Assembly (NCBI GenBank): GCA_963580455.1
Contig: OY756970.1
Coordinates: 12,896,001 to 12,960,000 of the forward strand
Length of the DNA: 64,000 bases
Direction: 5' to 3'
Origin: Euonymus europaeus
Taxonomy: Eukaryota > Streptophyta > Magnoliopsida > Celastrales > Celastraceae
Position numbers and translations under genes: made by a program. The number at the start of each line of letters is the position of its first letter. Positions within the stretch are counted from its first letter, which is position 1. The notes under the pieces were generated by a model. That model searched no databases. It saw only the letters and a list, made by a program, of their open reading frames with translations, and had not been told where the DNA came from. This document shows, one piece after another, positions 21,953 through 33,986 of the stretch.

Positions 21953-23640
21953 ATGTCAAACCTACGTAGGTCGTCGATGTATGATAGGATAGTTGATGGA
22001 CTTCTTAACCATGAATTTATGGAGGGGGTACTGTAGTTCATTGTCTATGCTCATTCTCAACTAGAGAGCATGAATAGAAGTAAGATTAGATGTCCATGAG
22101 TATGGTGTCATAATCATAGACTTTGGGAACTAGAAGAAGTGCAATTCCATCTTTTGAAGAAGGATAACATATGGTTTCCTCATGGGGAATAATATGTTAA
22201 GAGCATTGATTGATGATGACGAAGACAGTCACACGTGGGCTTATGCATCTACAAGATCTTATATAGAGATCCATAATCTGTACCACACAATGGTGATGGA
22301 CGCAGCTAGCCCAAGCTTTGATCCATTAAATTTGGAGGAATCTCTGAACCCAAATACGCATCAATTGTATGACATATTCCAAGGAGCAGAGTGAGAATTG
22401 TGGCCAGGGTGTGAAACAGTCTCCCAATTATCGATTATGGTGCGGATGCTGAGCATTAAGTCCGAACATCATTTGTTTGATAATTGCTATGACATAATCA
22501 TAGGATTATTTAAAGATGAATTAGCATAGAACGACATGTTTAGATAGTTTTTGTGGAGCCAATAAGTTTGTCCAAGGATTAAGTTTTCTTGTGGAGAAGA
22601 TACGTTGCTGCTTGAATAGGTGCATGATATATTTGGGCAATGACATCGACCTAAGAAGTTGCAAATTCTATTAGTTCCCTCATTTTTAGAGCAAAAGAAT
22701 AAGAGATTCGGGGCAAAAGAAGGCTACACAGATTGTATGCTTTAGTAGTCACCGCAAGCACATGAGATGGCATGATGACCATGACCAAGAAGGGGGCATA
22801 ATGCATTACCCTTTGGATTAAAAGGCATGGAAACACTTTAACTGATTTCATCTAGTATTTTGGTGGCGAGACACGTAATGTACGTCTTGGTTTATGCATA
22901 GAAAGGTGTCAACCTTTTGGCTAGTCAGGTTAGCAGTATTCATCACAATCAATGACAGTTACTCCATATAATTTTTCTCACTAGATATGTATAAAAGATG
23001 AATTTATATTCCAATTTTCTTTGTAAACGGTTTCAAATTTCACACAATAAATCACGAATCACAGAAAGCAACTATCAATAGTGGAATGTGCATTAAGGGG
23101 ATGAATTATAGTGAGATGTCTAGTGACTACAATAAGATACTAATCTTTGAATATCCTAGGCTATCCATCAGAAGATTTGTATTGTTCAACTGCGATCGGT
23201 TCAATTCTACTCCCAATATTGGAACAACGATTCATCTTCAAGGTAATCTCGTCGAGGTCAACCAGAGACAACGTTTAACCAAGTATGAACCCTTTATTCT
23301 AGCAATGCAAGCCCAACAAGTATATGTCGCACTTCTCCAAGCTTAAGGTGAGATAAAAATGAGTGGTTAGCGGTTTGTAAAATTAGGGCTAGACCAATTG
23401 TTGATATGCCTACATTGATATCTAGCAATAATATTGTGATATAATTAGCCTTCCAAGAGGAGGAGTTGTTGTTGCAGCTGATTTGTGCTAGTGATGATGT
23501 TGCTTCTGGTCCACTGAATGATACAAATGGTTGTTTATTAGAACTAGATGAAGATGACGAACTTGATTCAGGGTCAAATGATGAGTTTATTGATGAAGAT
23601 GAGTTTGAATGAGATGATGAAGAGGACGACGACAACTAGT
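21953..23640 (+). pseudogene. TNP2-like CACTA transposase, heavily decayed
   Basis: Starting at ATG 21953 the frame gives SSMYDRIVDGLLNHEFMEGV and, past stops, IRCP-VWCHN, the zinc-binding transposase-associated domain. Then follow fragments of the catalytic region: MRALI-type acidic stretch (22182-22394), ELWPGCETVSQLSIMVRML, RIKFSCGEDTLLLE and KGMETL. Next is a C-terminal DUF4216 domain, with RFVLFNCDRFNSTPNIGTT and NKYEPFILAMQAQQVY-like sequence (23086-23346), and an acidic tail (about 23530-23640). Many stops are present, and most of the transposase core between about 22930 and 23086 is missing. The plus-strand order agrees with the CACTA ends. Confidence 0.75.
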
Positions 23641-23754
23641 GTTAGTACCCTAAAATTTTGATAGGTTGATTTTTTTCATTTAAAAATTTAAGAATTTTGT
23701 TATGTTTATAACTATGACTAGAGGTGGAGGGTCACTTCATTCTTTTGTAGGGAA

Positions 23755-25020
23755 GTTTCCCATCGACATCATCATCGATAGGTCAAGGTCATGGAGGATC
23801 TTCCCTATCTACACCAGAGATTCCGTCAGTCCATCAAACTAAAATTCACTCCATCGTCCTCGACTATTGGCGCAGATCAGTGTATGGTGATAACTGTATG
23901 GTGTGGTTAGTGAGTACTTATTATGTTTTGTTATGGTTTTGAGTATAATTTTTTTCCCAGGGTTGAATCCTTCCAAGTCCTGTTCTAGGAGGATTAGAAA
24001 GATATTTGAGGAGTGTTTGGACGTCGCTAGCTCAGCTTGGAAGAAGGTCACACCAGAGATGAAGGCTCTATATTTTGACGAGTTTATGGCATTTTGATAT
24101 ATTCTTTTTCTAATTTATTCATTTTATATTTAAGTGTAATCTATATAACTTATTATAAAATATTTAAATGTGACTTACACACTTTTTATGTTTTCAATTT
24201 CAGAAATAGTTTACATGAGACCAATTGATCGATGGATCAGTGAGGATCTCCTAAATGAAGAAGGCAACCAAATGCTACAACAACATACTAAACGATATGA
24301 AGAGGAAATCTAGACCTTTATTCAATTTTGAGGAGGCTTGGACTAGCCAACACTGCTATTGGAGCGAGCTATTTCAATATAAAAAGTTTCTTACTGAAGT
24401 TGAGCCAGACTAGCTAGTTAGCATCTCATATATACGAGCTATTTTTTTTATTTGTCATTAAAGTTGGTTTTTCAATATTCTCTTAAGGAATTTGCTGAAT
24501 GATGTGAGAATACTGGTTAGTTGCATATCTAGTTATATTTTTTGTAGTACTGCTGGATATTGGAGAATGACTTTATGTGAATATTTGAAGTTTTTTTAAT
24601 ATGTTTACACGCTGAGTTTATCCAAAAAAAATAGGGGACTTTGTCAAAATTTTCATAATTTTCATAAATCTTTTATGTTATTTTTTATAACACAAGAGGA
24701 TATCGAGTCTCCACGCCTCACGCAATCCCAGCTGAGCCGGGGTCCTCTAATCCACAGTCAAACGATGAGCGAGCTCTTTATTACAAGGTTGTGGTAGGAG
24801 AGAAGAAGAGGAGAGTCAATGGTATAGGCTCACAAGGCTTGCATATTATGGATATTAAGTTGCCACATCTTCGACGACATAGTCTCCTTCTATAGACAAC
24901 CACCTGGGGGGGATCATTCATGATCTAATTTTTGAGGTGCGCTAGCATATAAAGGACGAGATGATAAAGGAGATGGAGGACCGTCTTGTCCATATGTAGG
25001 AGTAGGTGCTCATGATTAGG
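23755..25020 (+). pseudogene. Second CACTA ORF remnant (Ptta/En-Spm, Transposase_24-like)
   Basis: Fragments in order: a Ser/Gly-rich start (about 23755), RRIRKIFEECLDVASSAWKK (about 23980-24045), EMKALYFDEFMAF to a stop at 24097, NFEEAWTSQHCYWSEL (about 24325), and YYKVVVGEKKRRVNGIGSQG (about 24780-24840). That succession is typical of the Ptta/En-Spm protein encoded after TNP2 in plant CACTA elements, the counterpart of a TNPA-type DNA-binding partner. Several stops and frameshifts make it a pseudogene. Separate exons are possible but cannot be resolved here. Confidence 0.6.
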
Positions 25021-25107
25021 TTTTTTTTACGATGTTTGTGTTATCTTTTTTTTTTGAGTACATTGATGTATTATACGTTTAACTACATTAATGTATTATA
25101 TATTTAT

Positions 25108-25513
25108 GGGAGAAGTTAGGATTTGCACCTTGTACTTTCAAGAAAGTATCAATTTGCACCTTGTACTTTGAAACGTATCAAATCGCACCTCAAACTTCCA
25201 TTTTTGTGTAGCTTTACACCTTTCATCCAAATACCATTTATTTTTGTTGATCGAGGGTGCGTTATTATTTATTTTTGTAAATTCAAGGTGCATTTCGATC
25301 TAAAGTACAATGTGAAAATTGACACTTGTCAAAATTTAAGTGGTGTATGAACAACATAAACGTGCCAAATCAGCAAAAATAGACGACATTTAGACGGAAG
25401 GTGTAACGGTATACGAAAATGGAAGTTTGAGGTGTGATTTCATACGTTTCAAAGTACAAGGTGCAAATTGATACTTACTTGAAAGTACAGGATGCAAACC
25501 CTAACTTTCCCCC
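25108..25513. mobile_element. Short MULE-type MITE with about 140-bp TIRs
   Basis: The left arm (from GGGAGAAGTTAGGATTTGC) and the inverse of the right arm (GGGGGAAAGTTAGGGTTTGC) match closely for about 140 bp, including ATCAATTTGCACCTTGTAC in both. The arms occupy most of the 406-bp unit. Flanks ATATTTAT and ATATTTTT could be a decayed 8-9-bp duplication. No coding capacity. It is inserted between the CACTA ORF remnant and the LINE fragment. Confidence 0.75.
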
Positions 25514-25535
25514 ATATTTTTCTTTTGGAAAACAA

Positions 25536-26183
25536 AGGAGGGAATTAACCCAAACAAACTCAAACCCTCAGATTATTCCCAACTAGTCGGGGCCAGGCTA
25601 CCCCAATACTATCTTCCCACAACATCTTCATCACGGCAGGCGGAGGGATCTGGATCACACGAAGGCCAATATCATGGCCCAAGGCTGCACTAGCTAGAAA
25701 ATCAGCGATACGATTCTACTCCCTATAAACATGTTGCACACAAATATCCCAATTCCTTTGTAAGAGGAACCTACACTTATCAATTAGATTTATGAAAGAA
25801 AAATCTGCAGCATGATGACCCCTGAGCCAATTGGAAACCTGCAAACAATCAACTTCCAGCACCACTTTACGGTAGCCACGATCCCACGCTATCTGAAGCC
25901 CATGAATCACTCCCCATAGTTTAGCTTCAATAGCTTGACAACAGCCTAAATTCACTGTATACCCCCATTGCCAACTTCCCGTAGTGTCTCGAAGGACTCC
26001 ACCACAACCAGCCATGGCGAGGCCACTTTTAGAGCATCCATCAGCATTCAGAGTAACCCAATCTGACGATGGGGGAGACCAAGCAACAAGCCTAATACTC
26101 TTAGAAATAGCTCCACCTTCAACGCAACTTAAATGATTAAAAGCATGTTGATTTTCCGGCATAACTTTATAACTTTCCCTCAT
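25536..26183 (-). pseudogene. 5'-truncated LINE: RNase H / C-terminal region
   Basis: On the minus strand a frame from 26183 reads VTLNADGCSKSG...GGVLRDTTGSW, EAKLWGVIHGLQIAWDRGYRKVVLEVDC and VYRE, then a TAG at 25716-25718, then NRIADFLASAALGHDIGL to about 25540. This is the RNase H-like domain with the N-R-x-A-D-x-L-A motif that ends plant L1-type LINEs. The catalytic D, E and D positions are visible. The TAG stands where Q is expected, so CAG-to-TAG is likely. No reverse transcriptase is present, as expected for 5' truncation on insertion. Confidence 0.7.
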
Positions 26184-26763
26184 ATTTACTAGTTGCCTTT
26201 TAATAATTATTATGATTTGCGTAAATTTTACACATTGAACAATATTTTTTAATGGATTTTTATTATAATGAATGTATTATGTGGTTAATATTAGACATTT
26301 TTCAGATTTTAAACTTTTGTCAATAAAATTTCTATTGAAAGTTTACTGACGGAATCATAAATAAAATTTATCAAAATTTTGTAATTTTAGCGACGAATTA
26401 TTGGCGGCATATTAAATAAAAATTATTAAGTTTATTAAATGTTACTGACGGAATAATAAATTACAAATAATTTATTTTATTTAATATTATTGAAAGAAAC
26501 ATAAATAAAAATATTAAACTAATTTTCTTTCACTAACGGATTACCGACCCAATTTTTGTCGTAGAATTGTCTCTAAACCCGATGAATGTGCTGATGGAAA
26601 GGGTCGTGATTGCTAATGAATTTGGAATGAATTTTTCGTCGACACCATATTATCGACGAGCATTTTTCCGACATTAATATCTTGTCCGTAATTGAATATA
26701 CCGACGCAATAAAACTGTTGTTGACAATTATTTCCGTGGATAATTGGAGGTTTTCTTGTAGTG

Positions 26764-27018
26764 ATAACTATAACTCTGAATTAATGAATCCTCGTACCTT
26801 CTTTTTCAAAATATTTTTACAGAGACATCCACCCTGTTATGAACAATTAGATCAAACATCAAATATGATTATTAATTTACAAATGAAAATATTGGGTCCA
26901 GATTACATTTTCATCCATAAAAGATCATCTAAATTATGTTTGCTAGTTTCAAAATTTTTGGAAAATCCATACCCATATAGTTGGAACTTTCAATTTTCAA
27001 TCACGTTTATCATAAGTG
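26764..27018. other. Short spacer between the CACTA end and the Copia element
   Basis: About 255 bp of AT-rich DNA. The frame crossing it starts inside the CACTA terminus and is not a credible gene. Confidence 0.4.
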
Positions 27019-27023
27019 AGAAT

Positions 27024-27487
27024 TGTAAGAAATAATATTATGGTCCACATAACAATTATTATTTGACAAGATCTTAATTGAATCCCTAACTTCTAGTAAT
27101 TAGAATTCTAATGTTATTTGGGTTGTTTTCCTAATGAAACTCTCTAACTGTGATGGACGGTTGAGATTTAAGGGTTAAGTGAAAACCTAGGTCCTCTCTC
27201 TATCTATATATACGCCACTAACTTCCATCTGATGTGACGAGAAAAATTACAACACTAACGAAATATAGAGAAGGGAGAGAAACCGGTTTTCGTAGATCGT
27301 TCAACGAATGTTTCTTCAAGATCAAGGTTTGTGATTCGGATTCGTTAATTGAAAGCGATGACTCAAGGTACGCTTTCTTATACGTTAATATTTATGATGT
27401 TTATATGTGTGAAAATCATGTTGATTGAAGATCCTAGATATATTGATCATATGATATATTTAATTTTGATCGATGAATAGTTTTACA
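27024..27487 (+). repeat. 5' LTR of the Copia element
   Basis: 464 bp with a TATATATA box near 27203 and TG...CA ends. It lacks about 31 bp present near the start of the 3' LTR. Confidence 0.93.
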
Positions 27488-27489
27488 TG

Positions 27490-27502
27490 TGGTATCAGAG
27501 GC
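27490..27502 (+). other. Primer binding site (initiator-Met tRNA type)
   Basis: TGGTATCAGAGGC two bases after the 5' LTR matches the complement of the 3' end of initiator-Met tRNA, the usual Copia primer. Confidence 0.85.
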
Positions 27503-28451
27503 GGAGGTTATAGATCTCATGATTTTTCCATAAACAATGAATGATAAATTTTCTCCTATGATTATTATAAAATTCATGCGTACGTATGTAAACGTATATA
27601 TATAATATTCTGATAATTTTGACGTTGTGTTTGAGTGAATTTTTCTCAATGATTTCATGTGCATAGACTAATTCTTTGACACAATTAAGTCTTTTATTTT
27701 ACATCTACCAATTCTCAAAGTCAAAGAAGGTGGATTCTGTTAAAGTTTCATGGTTAAGGAGTACAGACAAGTTTTAGTGATTAAAAGTGATTTAAGTGAA
27801 TTTTTTTTAACGTGGTTTCTAGATATATTAATTTATATTTCATATGTAAAGTCCGATGATACTATGATTTGTTGAGAAATCATTTATTTCTTTTCTTAAT
27901 TAAGTGAACCTGCACACTCCCGTCCTTATTACCACCAAGATGATTTTCTGTATGTTTTGTTTTTAATCAGTATGAGTTCTAAACATACATTAGTGGATGG
28001 GTCTATCAATGTATCAAGACCATTAAAGGTTGATGGTGATATAGGTTGTGACTTGTGAGGTTTAACTAATTTGATATTCAAGATTATTAAAATTAATACT
28101 CAATTAAGATGGTTTGTTTTTCACCACAGTGATAACTCATTCCATAATTATGAGTATTAATATTATTGAATTAATTCGAGCCATGTATGTTTTTGGTTGC
28201 CCACAGGTTCAAAAAAAATTTGGTTTCGAATTTAATCGTTGGCATTAATTTATGGTTTATTCAGAAAAAGAATTAGGTTGCCCACAAGTCCAATTATTTG
28301 TTTGAATAAACATTAATGGATAATATTTTATTGACTAGAAAATAATAGTACATCCATAGATGCATATTTTCTTAGTTAATTAATATGTTATCGTATATCT
28401 GTTTTAAATACCATCGATTATTTACTGCCTTGCGTACATGTTATAATATTT

Positions 28452-31400
28452 ATGTTAATTGTGAGCATGATTAATGTTGCAGCTACTAATACTATTCCCG
28501 TAGCACTTCATTCCCAAGCTGCTAGCATCCCTAGGTTTGATGGAACTAATTTTTCTGAGTGGTATCAGCAAGTACAGTTCAGTTTGGGAGTCTTAGATCT
28601 TGACATGTGTCTTCTTGAGGATGAACATGCTACTCTCACTGATAAGAGTAATGAGGAAGAGAAGGCCATTCATAAAGCATGGTCTAGGTCTAACAGACTG
28701 AACCTAATGTTCTTGCGTATGACGATTGCCGCAAACATCAAAACTTCTTTACCTGAAACACAGAAAGTGAAGGAATATCTTAATAATGTCAAAGATTGCT
28801 TCCGCGCTGCTGATAAATCTCTTGCTGGAAAACTTATGGTTGAACTTACAACGATGCGTTTTGATGGCACTCATACCATGAATGAACACATAATTGAGAT
28901 GACCAATCTCGCTGCAAAGTTAAGGACTTTGGGCATGACAGTAGATGACTCTTTTCTTGTCCAATTTTTCCTAAATTTTTTTACCTCATGAATATGGGCC
29001 ATTTCAGATCAATTACAACACTATTAAAGATAAGTGGAATGTAAATGACCTGCAAAGTATGTTGGTCCAAGAGGAAGGGAGACTGAAACAGCACAATGGT
29101 CATGTGGCGCATCTTGTCGTGAAAGGAGCTAGAAAGAAGATTGGTAAAGGCATGAAGCGTGGCCAACCCAATTAGAATGGATCCGCGAAACCCGCCACAA
29201 AGGAGAAAAAGAAAGATGAAAAGTATCATTTCTGTAAGAAAATTGGACACTTTCAGAAAGACTGCGTAAAGCGCAGAGCATGGTTCGAAAAGAAAGGTAA
29301 GCCTTTGGCTTTAGTATGTTTCTAATCAAATTTAATTGAAGTTCCTTCTAATAAGTGGTGGATTGATTATGGATCATGTACTCATGTTTCAAATACGATG
29401 CAGGGATACCTTATGACCCGGAACATAAAGCCAAATGAAGCCTTTCTTTATATGGGAAATAGACAAAAAGCCAAAGTTGAAGCCGTAGGAACCTTTCGTT
29501 TGATTTTGAATTCTGGATTTTGTTTGGATCTATATGGTGCCTTTTATGTCCCTTCTATTTCTCGTAATTTAATATCATTGTCCAAACTTGACCTTGATGG
29601 TTTTTCATTCAATTTCGGAAATAATGGCTTCACTTTATCTAAATATTCTTCTATTATTGGTTCCGGAATTTTGATTAATGGTTTGTACCAAATAAACCTT
29701 GAACCCAATTTTTCCCAATCCTTAGTTACCTTGCATCATAAAGTTGGAACAAAACGTAGCTCATCAAATGAGCAATCATTCTTCTTGTGGCATAAAAGAC
29801 TAAGACACATATCCAAAGAAAGAATGGGAAGATTAGAAAAGGAAGGAATCCTCCCAAAATTGGATTGGTTAGATTTTGAAGTGTGTGTGGACTGTATTAA
29901 GGGTAAACAGACCAAACATACTAAGAAAGGAGCCACAAGAAGTACGCAGCTTCTTGAGATAATACATACAAACATTTGTGGACCATTTGATGTTCCATCT
30001 TTGAGTGGAGAAAAATATTTCATCACCTTTATAGATGATTTTTCACATTATTGTTACCTATATTTATTGCATGATAAATCTCAGTCTGTAAATGCTATAG
30101 ATATTTACATTATTGAGGTTGAAAGACAATTGGGTAAAAAGGTGAAAATTGTTAGATCTGATAGAGGTGGTGAATTTTATGGAAAATTTGATGAATCGGG
30201 GCAATGCCCTGGACCTTTTGCTAAACTCCTAGAACGTTTGGGTATTTGCGCACAATACACTATGCCAGGTACACCTTGGCAAAATGGTGTAGCTGAAAGG
30301 CGTAATCGTACTCTAATGGATATGGTTAGGAGTATGATAAGTAATACCGATTTACCCCTATTCTTGTGGATGCATGCTCTTAAAACAGCAGAGTTCCTAG
30401 TAAGGCAGTTCAAAAGACACCTTTTGAATTGTGGAAAGGATGGAAACCTGCATTATCGCATTTGCATGTTTGGGGTTGCCCTGCAGAAGCAAGAATATAC
30501 AATCCACATGAAAAGAAATTGGATCCAAGAACCTTATCTTGTTTCTTTCTTGGGTATCCAGAAAAGTCGAAGGGGTATACATTTTACTGTCCTAGCCATA
30601 CTACTAGAATTGTAGAAACCGAAAATGCCAGATTCATTGAAAATGGCAAAGTCAGTGGGAGTACTGAAGTAAGGAATGTTTCCATTCAAGAAGTCAGAGT
30701 ACCTCTTTCGGTACCTCGACCTCAGGATGATATTGTTGCTTCTAATGTAGTTGAACCAATCAACAATAACGAGCAACAATTGAATGGACAACAACAGGAA
30801 ATTCCCATTAATGAGACTATTGTCAATGAAGATATTGTGAATGCACCACAACAAGAAGATATAGCATTAAGACGATCCCAAAGAAATAAGAGATCGGCTA
30901 TTCCTAATGATTATATGGTGTATCTACAAGAATCTGACTATGATATTGGTAATATGAATGATCTGATGACGTATTCACAAGCTATTACATGCAGTGATTC
31001 TGATAAATGGATTGATGCCATGAATGATGATTTGAACTCTATGGCCTCAAACAAAGTCTGGGAGTTAGTCGAATTGCCTAAAGATAAGAAAAGCTTTGGA
31101 TGTAGATGGATTTTTAAAACCAAACGTGATTCAAAAGGCAATATTGAATGCCATAAAGCTAGACTTGTTGCCAAAGGGTTTACTCAAAAGGAAGGCATTG
31201 ATTACAATGAGACCTTTAGTCCCGTTTCAAAGAAGGACTCATTAAGAATCATATTAGCACTGGTGGCTCATTTTGACTTAGAGCTACACCAAATGGATGT
31301 GAAAACTGCTTTCTTGAATGGGAGTTTAGAGGAACAAGTCTACATGGTACAACCAGAAGGATTTGTAATTGAAGGAAAGGAACACATGGTCTGTATGCTT

Positions 31401-32531
31401 AAAAGGTCAATATATGGACTAAAACAAGCTTCTCGACAGTGGTATCTTAAGTTTCATGACACCATTACTTCTTTCGGGTTTAAAGAAAATGATGTTGATC
31501 ATTGTATATACCTGAAAATTAGTGGGAGTAAGTTTATGTTTTTAGTTCTGCATGTTGGTGACTTATTAATAGCCAACAATGATCGTGGTTTACTTCATGA
31601 AACTAAGTGTTATCTTTCTCAAAACTTTGAAATGAAAGATATGGGTGAGGCATCCTACGTGATAGGGATAGAAATATTCCGCGATCGATCGCGTGGATTG
31701 TTGGGATTGTCTCAGAAAGTCTACATTGAAAAAGTTTTAGAGAGATTCAACATGAAGAACTGTGGTCCTAATATAGTTCCAGTTCAAAAGGGAGATAAGT
31801 TCAGCTTAAGAAAATGTCCTCAAAATGAATTGGAACGTGAACGTATGAAAGATATTCCATATGCTTCTCTTGTTGGAAGCTTGATATATGCACAAGTATG
31901 TACACGACCAGATATTAGTTTTGCTGTTGGGATGTTAGGCATATATCAAAGTAATCCGGGACTTGATCATTGGAAAGCTGCAAAGAAAGTATTAAGATAT
32001 TTGCAAGGAACTAAAAACAACATGCTCACATTTAGGAAAACTGATCATCTTGAGGTGATTGGTTATACTGACTCAGATTATGGAGGATGTCTTGACAGCA
32101 GAAAGAGCACTTCTGGCTATGTATTTACATTAGTAGAAGGAGCTATTTCATGGAAAAGTGTTAAGCAGAGTGTCATTGCAACATCTACTATGGAGGCTGA
32201 GTTTATATCTTGTTTTGAATCTACAAATCATGCATTATGGCTACGAAATTTTGTCTCGAGGCTTGGAGTAGTGGACTCGATTTCTAGGCATTTGAAGATT
32301 TATTGTGATAATGTCGCAGCAGTTTTCTTCTCAAAGAATGATACGTTTTCTAAAGCTGCCAAGCACATTGAGATAAAATACATATCGGTTAAGGGAAAAG
32401 TTCGGAAACATAGAGTGTCAATAGAACACATTGGTATGAGTGTTAACATAGCTGATCCACTCACTAAAGGACTGCCACCAAAGACTTTTATGCAACATGT
32501 TGAAAGAATGAGTCTTGAAAGTGGTAGTTAG
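28452..32531 (+). pseudogene. Copia gag-pol polyprotein, defective
   Basis: Order: gag (28452-29290), protease, integrase, reverse transcriptase, RNase H, the Copia order. Breaks: a T7-run frameshift (28976-28982), TAG at 29173-29175, TAA near 29324, and a frameshift with small deletion near 30385-30400. Key residues are changed. The zinc knuckle reads YHFCKKIGHFQKDC (first Cys is Tyr). The protease DSG is DYG (near 29362). The first integrase Asp after HT is Asn (IHTNICGPF, near 29970). The reverse transcriptase YVDD motif reads HVGD (near 31556). RNase H motifs YTDSDYGG and MEAEF remain. The last frame (30429-32531) is open for 700 residues. With four changed functional sites this copy cannot mobilise itself. 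Confidence 0.9.
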
Positions 32532-32916
32532 ATAATTTGTGGATAGCACTGTGCTTGATTATTTGACATTATATTTATGAGATATCTTTGATGAGTTTCT
32601 GAATATACAAATTTTTTGTCTTCTTCATGATAATTGTTTCATGCATGAGTACTGATTATGAGACAGAAATAGTCTTTTATAAAGACATTATTGGACCATG
32701 AATGTAATCCAAAATTATAGTCTTTTGTATAATTCATTAATATGTAGTGCATTGAAGGGACCATGCTCTTGAATTAGTATGGAACCGCCATGACTCTTAT
32801 TGATGTTTTATCTACCATGATGTACTAGTAAGTTTGTGATTCAAACAATAATGCTCGCCTAATGATATTTCTTGTCAAACATTAAGTAAAATTGTCATAT
32901 GGACCAAGTGGGGGAA

Positions 32917-33411
32917 TGTAAGAAATAATAATATTATTTATTATTATTTGTTTCCTATTATTATGGTCCACATAACAATTATTATTTGACAAGATTTTAA
33001 TTGAATCCCTAACTTCTAGTAATTAGAATTCTAATGTTATTTGGGTTGTTTTCCTAATGAAACTCTCTAACTGTGATGGTCGGTTGAGATTTAAGGGTTA
33101 AATGGAAAACCTAGGTCCTCTCTCTATCTATATATACGCCACTAACTTCCATCTGATGTGACGGGAAAAATTACAACACTAACGAAATATAGAGAAGGGA
33201 GAGAAACCGGTTTTCGTAGATCGTTTAAGGAATGTTTCTTCAAGATCAAGGTTTGTGATTCGGATTCGTTAATTGAAAGCGATGACTCAAGATATGCTTT
33301 CTTATATGTTAATATTTATGATGTTTATATGTGTGAAAATCATGTTGATTGAAAATCCTAGATATATTGATCATATGATGTATTTAAATGTGATGGATGA
33401 ATAGTTTTACA
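32917..33411 (+). repeat. 3' LTR of the Copia element
   Basis: 495 bp, preceded by the purine tract CCAAGTGGGGGAA and followed by the AGAAT target duplication. Confidence 0.93.
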
Positions 33412-33525
33412 AGAATCAACAAAGTCAAACACTTGAGCCTTTTGTAGAATACAATAGATAGAGTGAGAATCAACAAAGTCAAACTCTTGAGCCATTTGTA
33501 GAATACAATAATAGATTCCAAACAA
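33412..33525 (+). repeat. Tandem duplication of about 55 bp
   Basis: AGAATCAACAAAGTCAAAC...GTAGAATACAATA occurs twice in a row (from 33412 and about 33468) with two to three differences. It borders the Copia insertion point, so the target site lay in or beside a duplicated segment. Confidence 0.75.
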
Positions 33526-33980
33526 AAATAACTATTAGAGACACTGATGATAGATTTAATGAAATAATAGATTTAAATTGTTAAATAGGCATTGTTATCA
33601 TATTTTAAATTTAACCGGGTTATCATATGTTGTTTCTGTTTGAATATTTAAAAAATTAATTGTATACATTATTATTTTTTAGATAGTTATTGTCTAATTA
33701 ATAGTTTAACTCATATTATTATTTTGAAAATTTTATATGGAACATATATTCTATAGGATTACATAAATATACAAAATTTATTTAAGATTTTTTTTCAAAC
33801 AACTATGAAATTCTTCCACTCAATATATGTGGTTCTCTCCAATAAAATTAATAATCAATTAATATTTAAAATAAAATTTTATATTAAATGTTATATATAT
33901 ATATATATATAACTTATACTATTTTATAAACTTTTTTCCTTTGATTCTCATTAGACAGTTGATTTTAATTATTATCCAAA
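33526..33980. other. AT-rich spacer
   Basis: No gene. It includes an (AT)n run at about 33893-33911. Confidence 0.4.
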
Positions 33981-33986
33981 ACTGGT

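Larger units (their letters stand above)
15447..26763 (+). mobile_element. Large decayed CACTA (En/Spm) element holding nested insertions
   Basis: The right terminus is explicit: TTTTCTTGTAGTG at 26751-26763 is the inverse of the plant CACTA end CACTACAAGAAAA. Subterminal sequence at 26220-26750 repeats motifs such as TTACTGACGGAAT and GATTACCGACCC. Matching subterminal sequence (GATTACCGACCG, TTACCGACCGATG, GCGACGGATTATGAACG) starts at about 15466. Just before it, TTTACAAAAAAAAATTGCC looks like a mutated CACTACAAGAAAAA end. TNP2-like and second-ORF remains lie between, both on the plus strand as expected. The 11-kb size includes nested MULE, MITE and LINE insertions. The left end is inferred and no 3-bp target duplication is clear. 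Confidence 0.6.
27024..33411 (+). mobile_element. Complete Copia LTR retrotransposon with AGAAT target duplication
   Basis: LTRs at 27024-27487 and 32917-33411 both run TGTAAGAAAT...TTTTACA. The flanks 27019-27023 and 33412-33416 are both AGAAT. The primer site TGGTATCAGAGGC is at 27490-27502, and the polypurine tract AAGTGGGGGAA is before 32917. The LTRs differ by about 15 substitutions over about 460 bp plus one gap of about 31 bp in the 5' copy, roughly 3 percent. The coding region is broken (next entry). Confidence 0.93.

Noticed and set aside
23294..23635. Ser-rich 113-residue minus-strand frame
   Set aside because: It is the antisense of the acidic tail of the CACTA transposase; the low-complexity Ser run is a mirror of Asp/Glu codons.
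26682..27035. 117-residue frame across the CACTA right end
   Set aside because: It starts inside the transposon terminus and runs through AT-rich DNA into the Copia LTR; no motif supports it.
27490..27502. tRNA gene at a TGGTATC motif
   Set aside because: Only the 3'-end complement is present, as expected for a retrotransposon primer site; no tRNA body.
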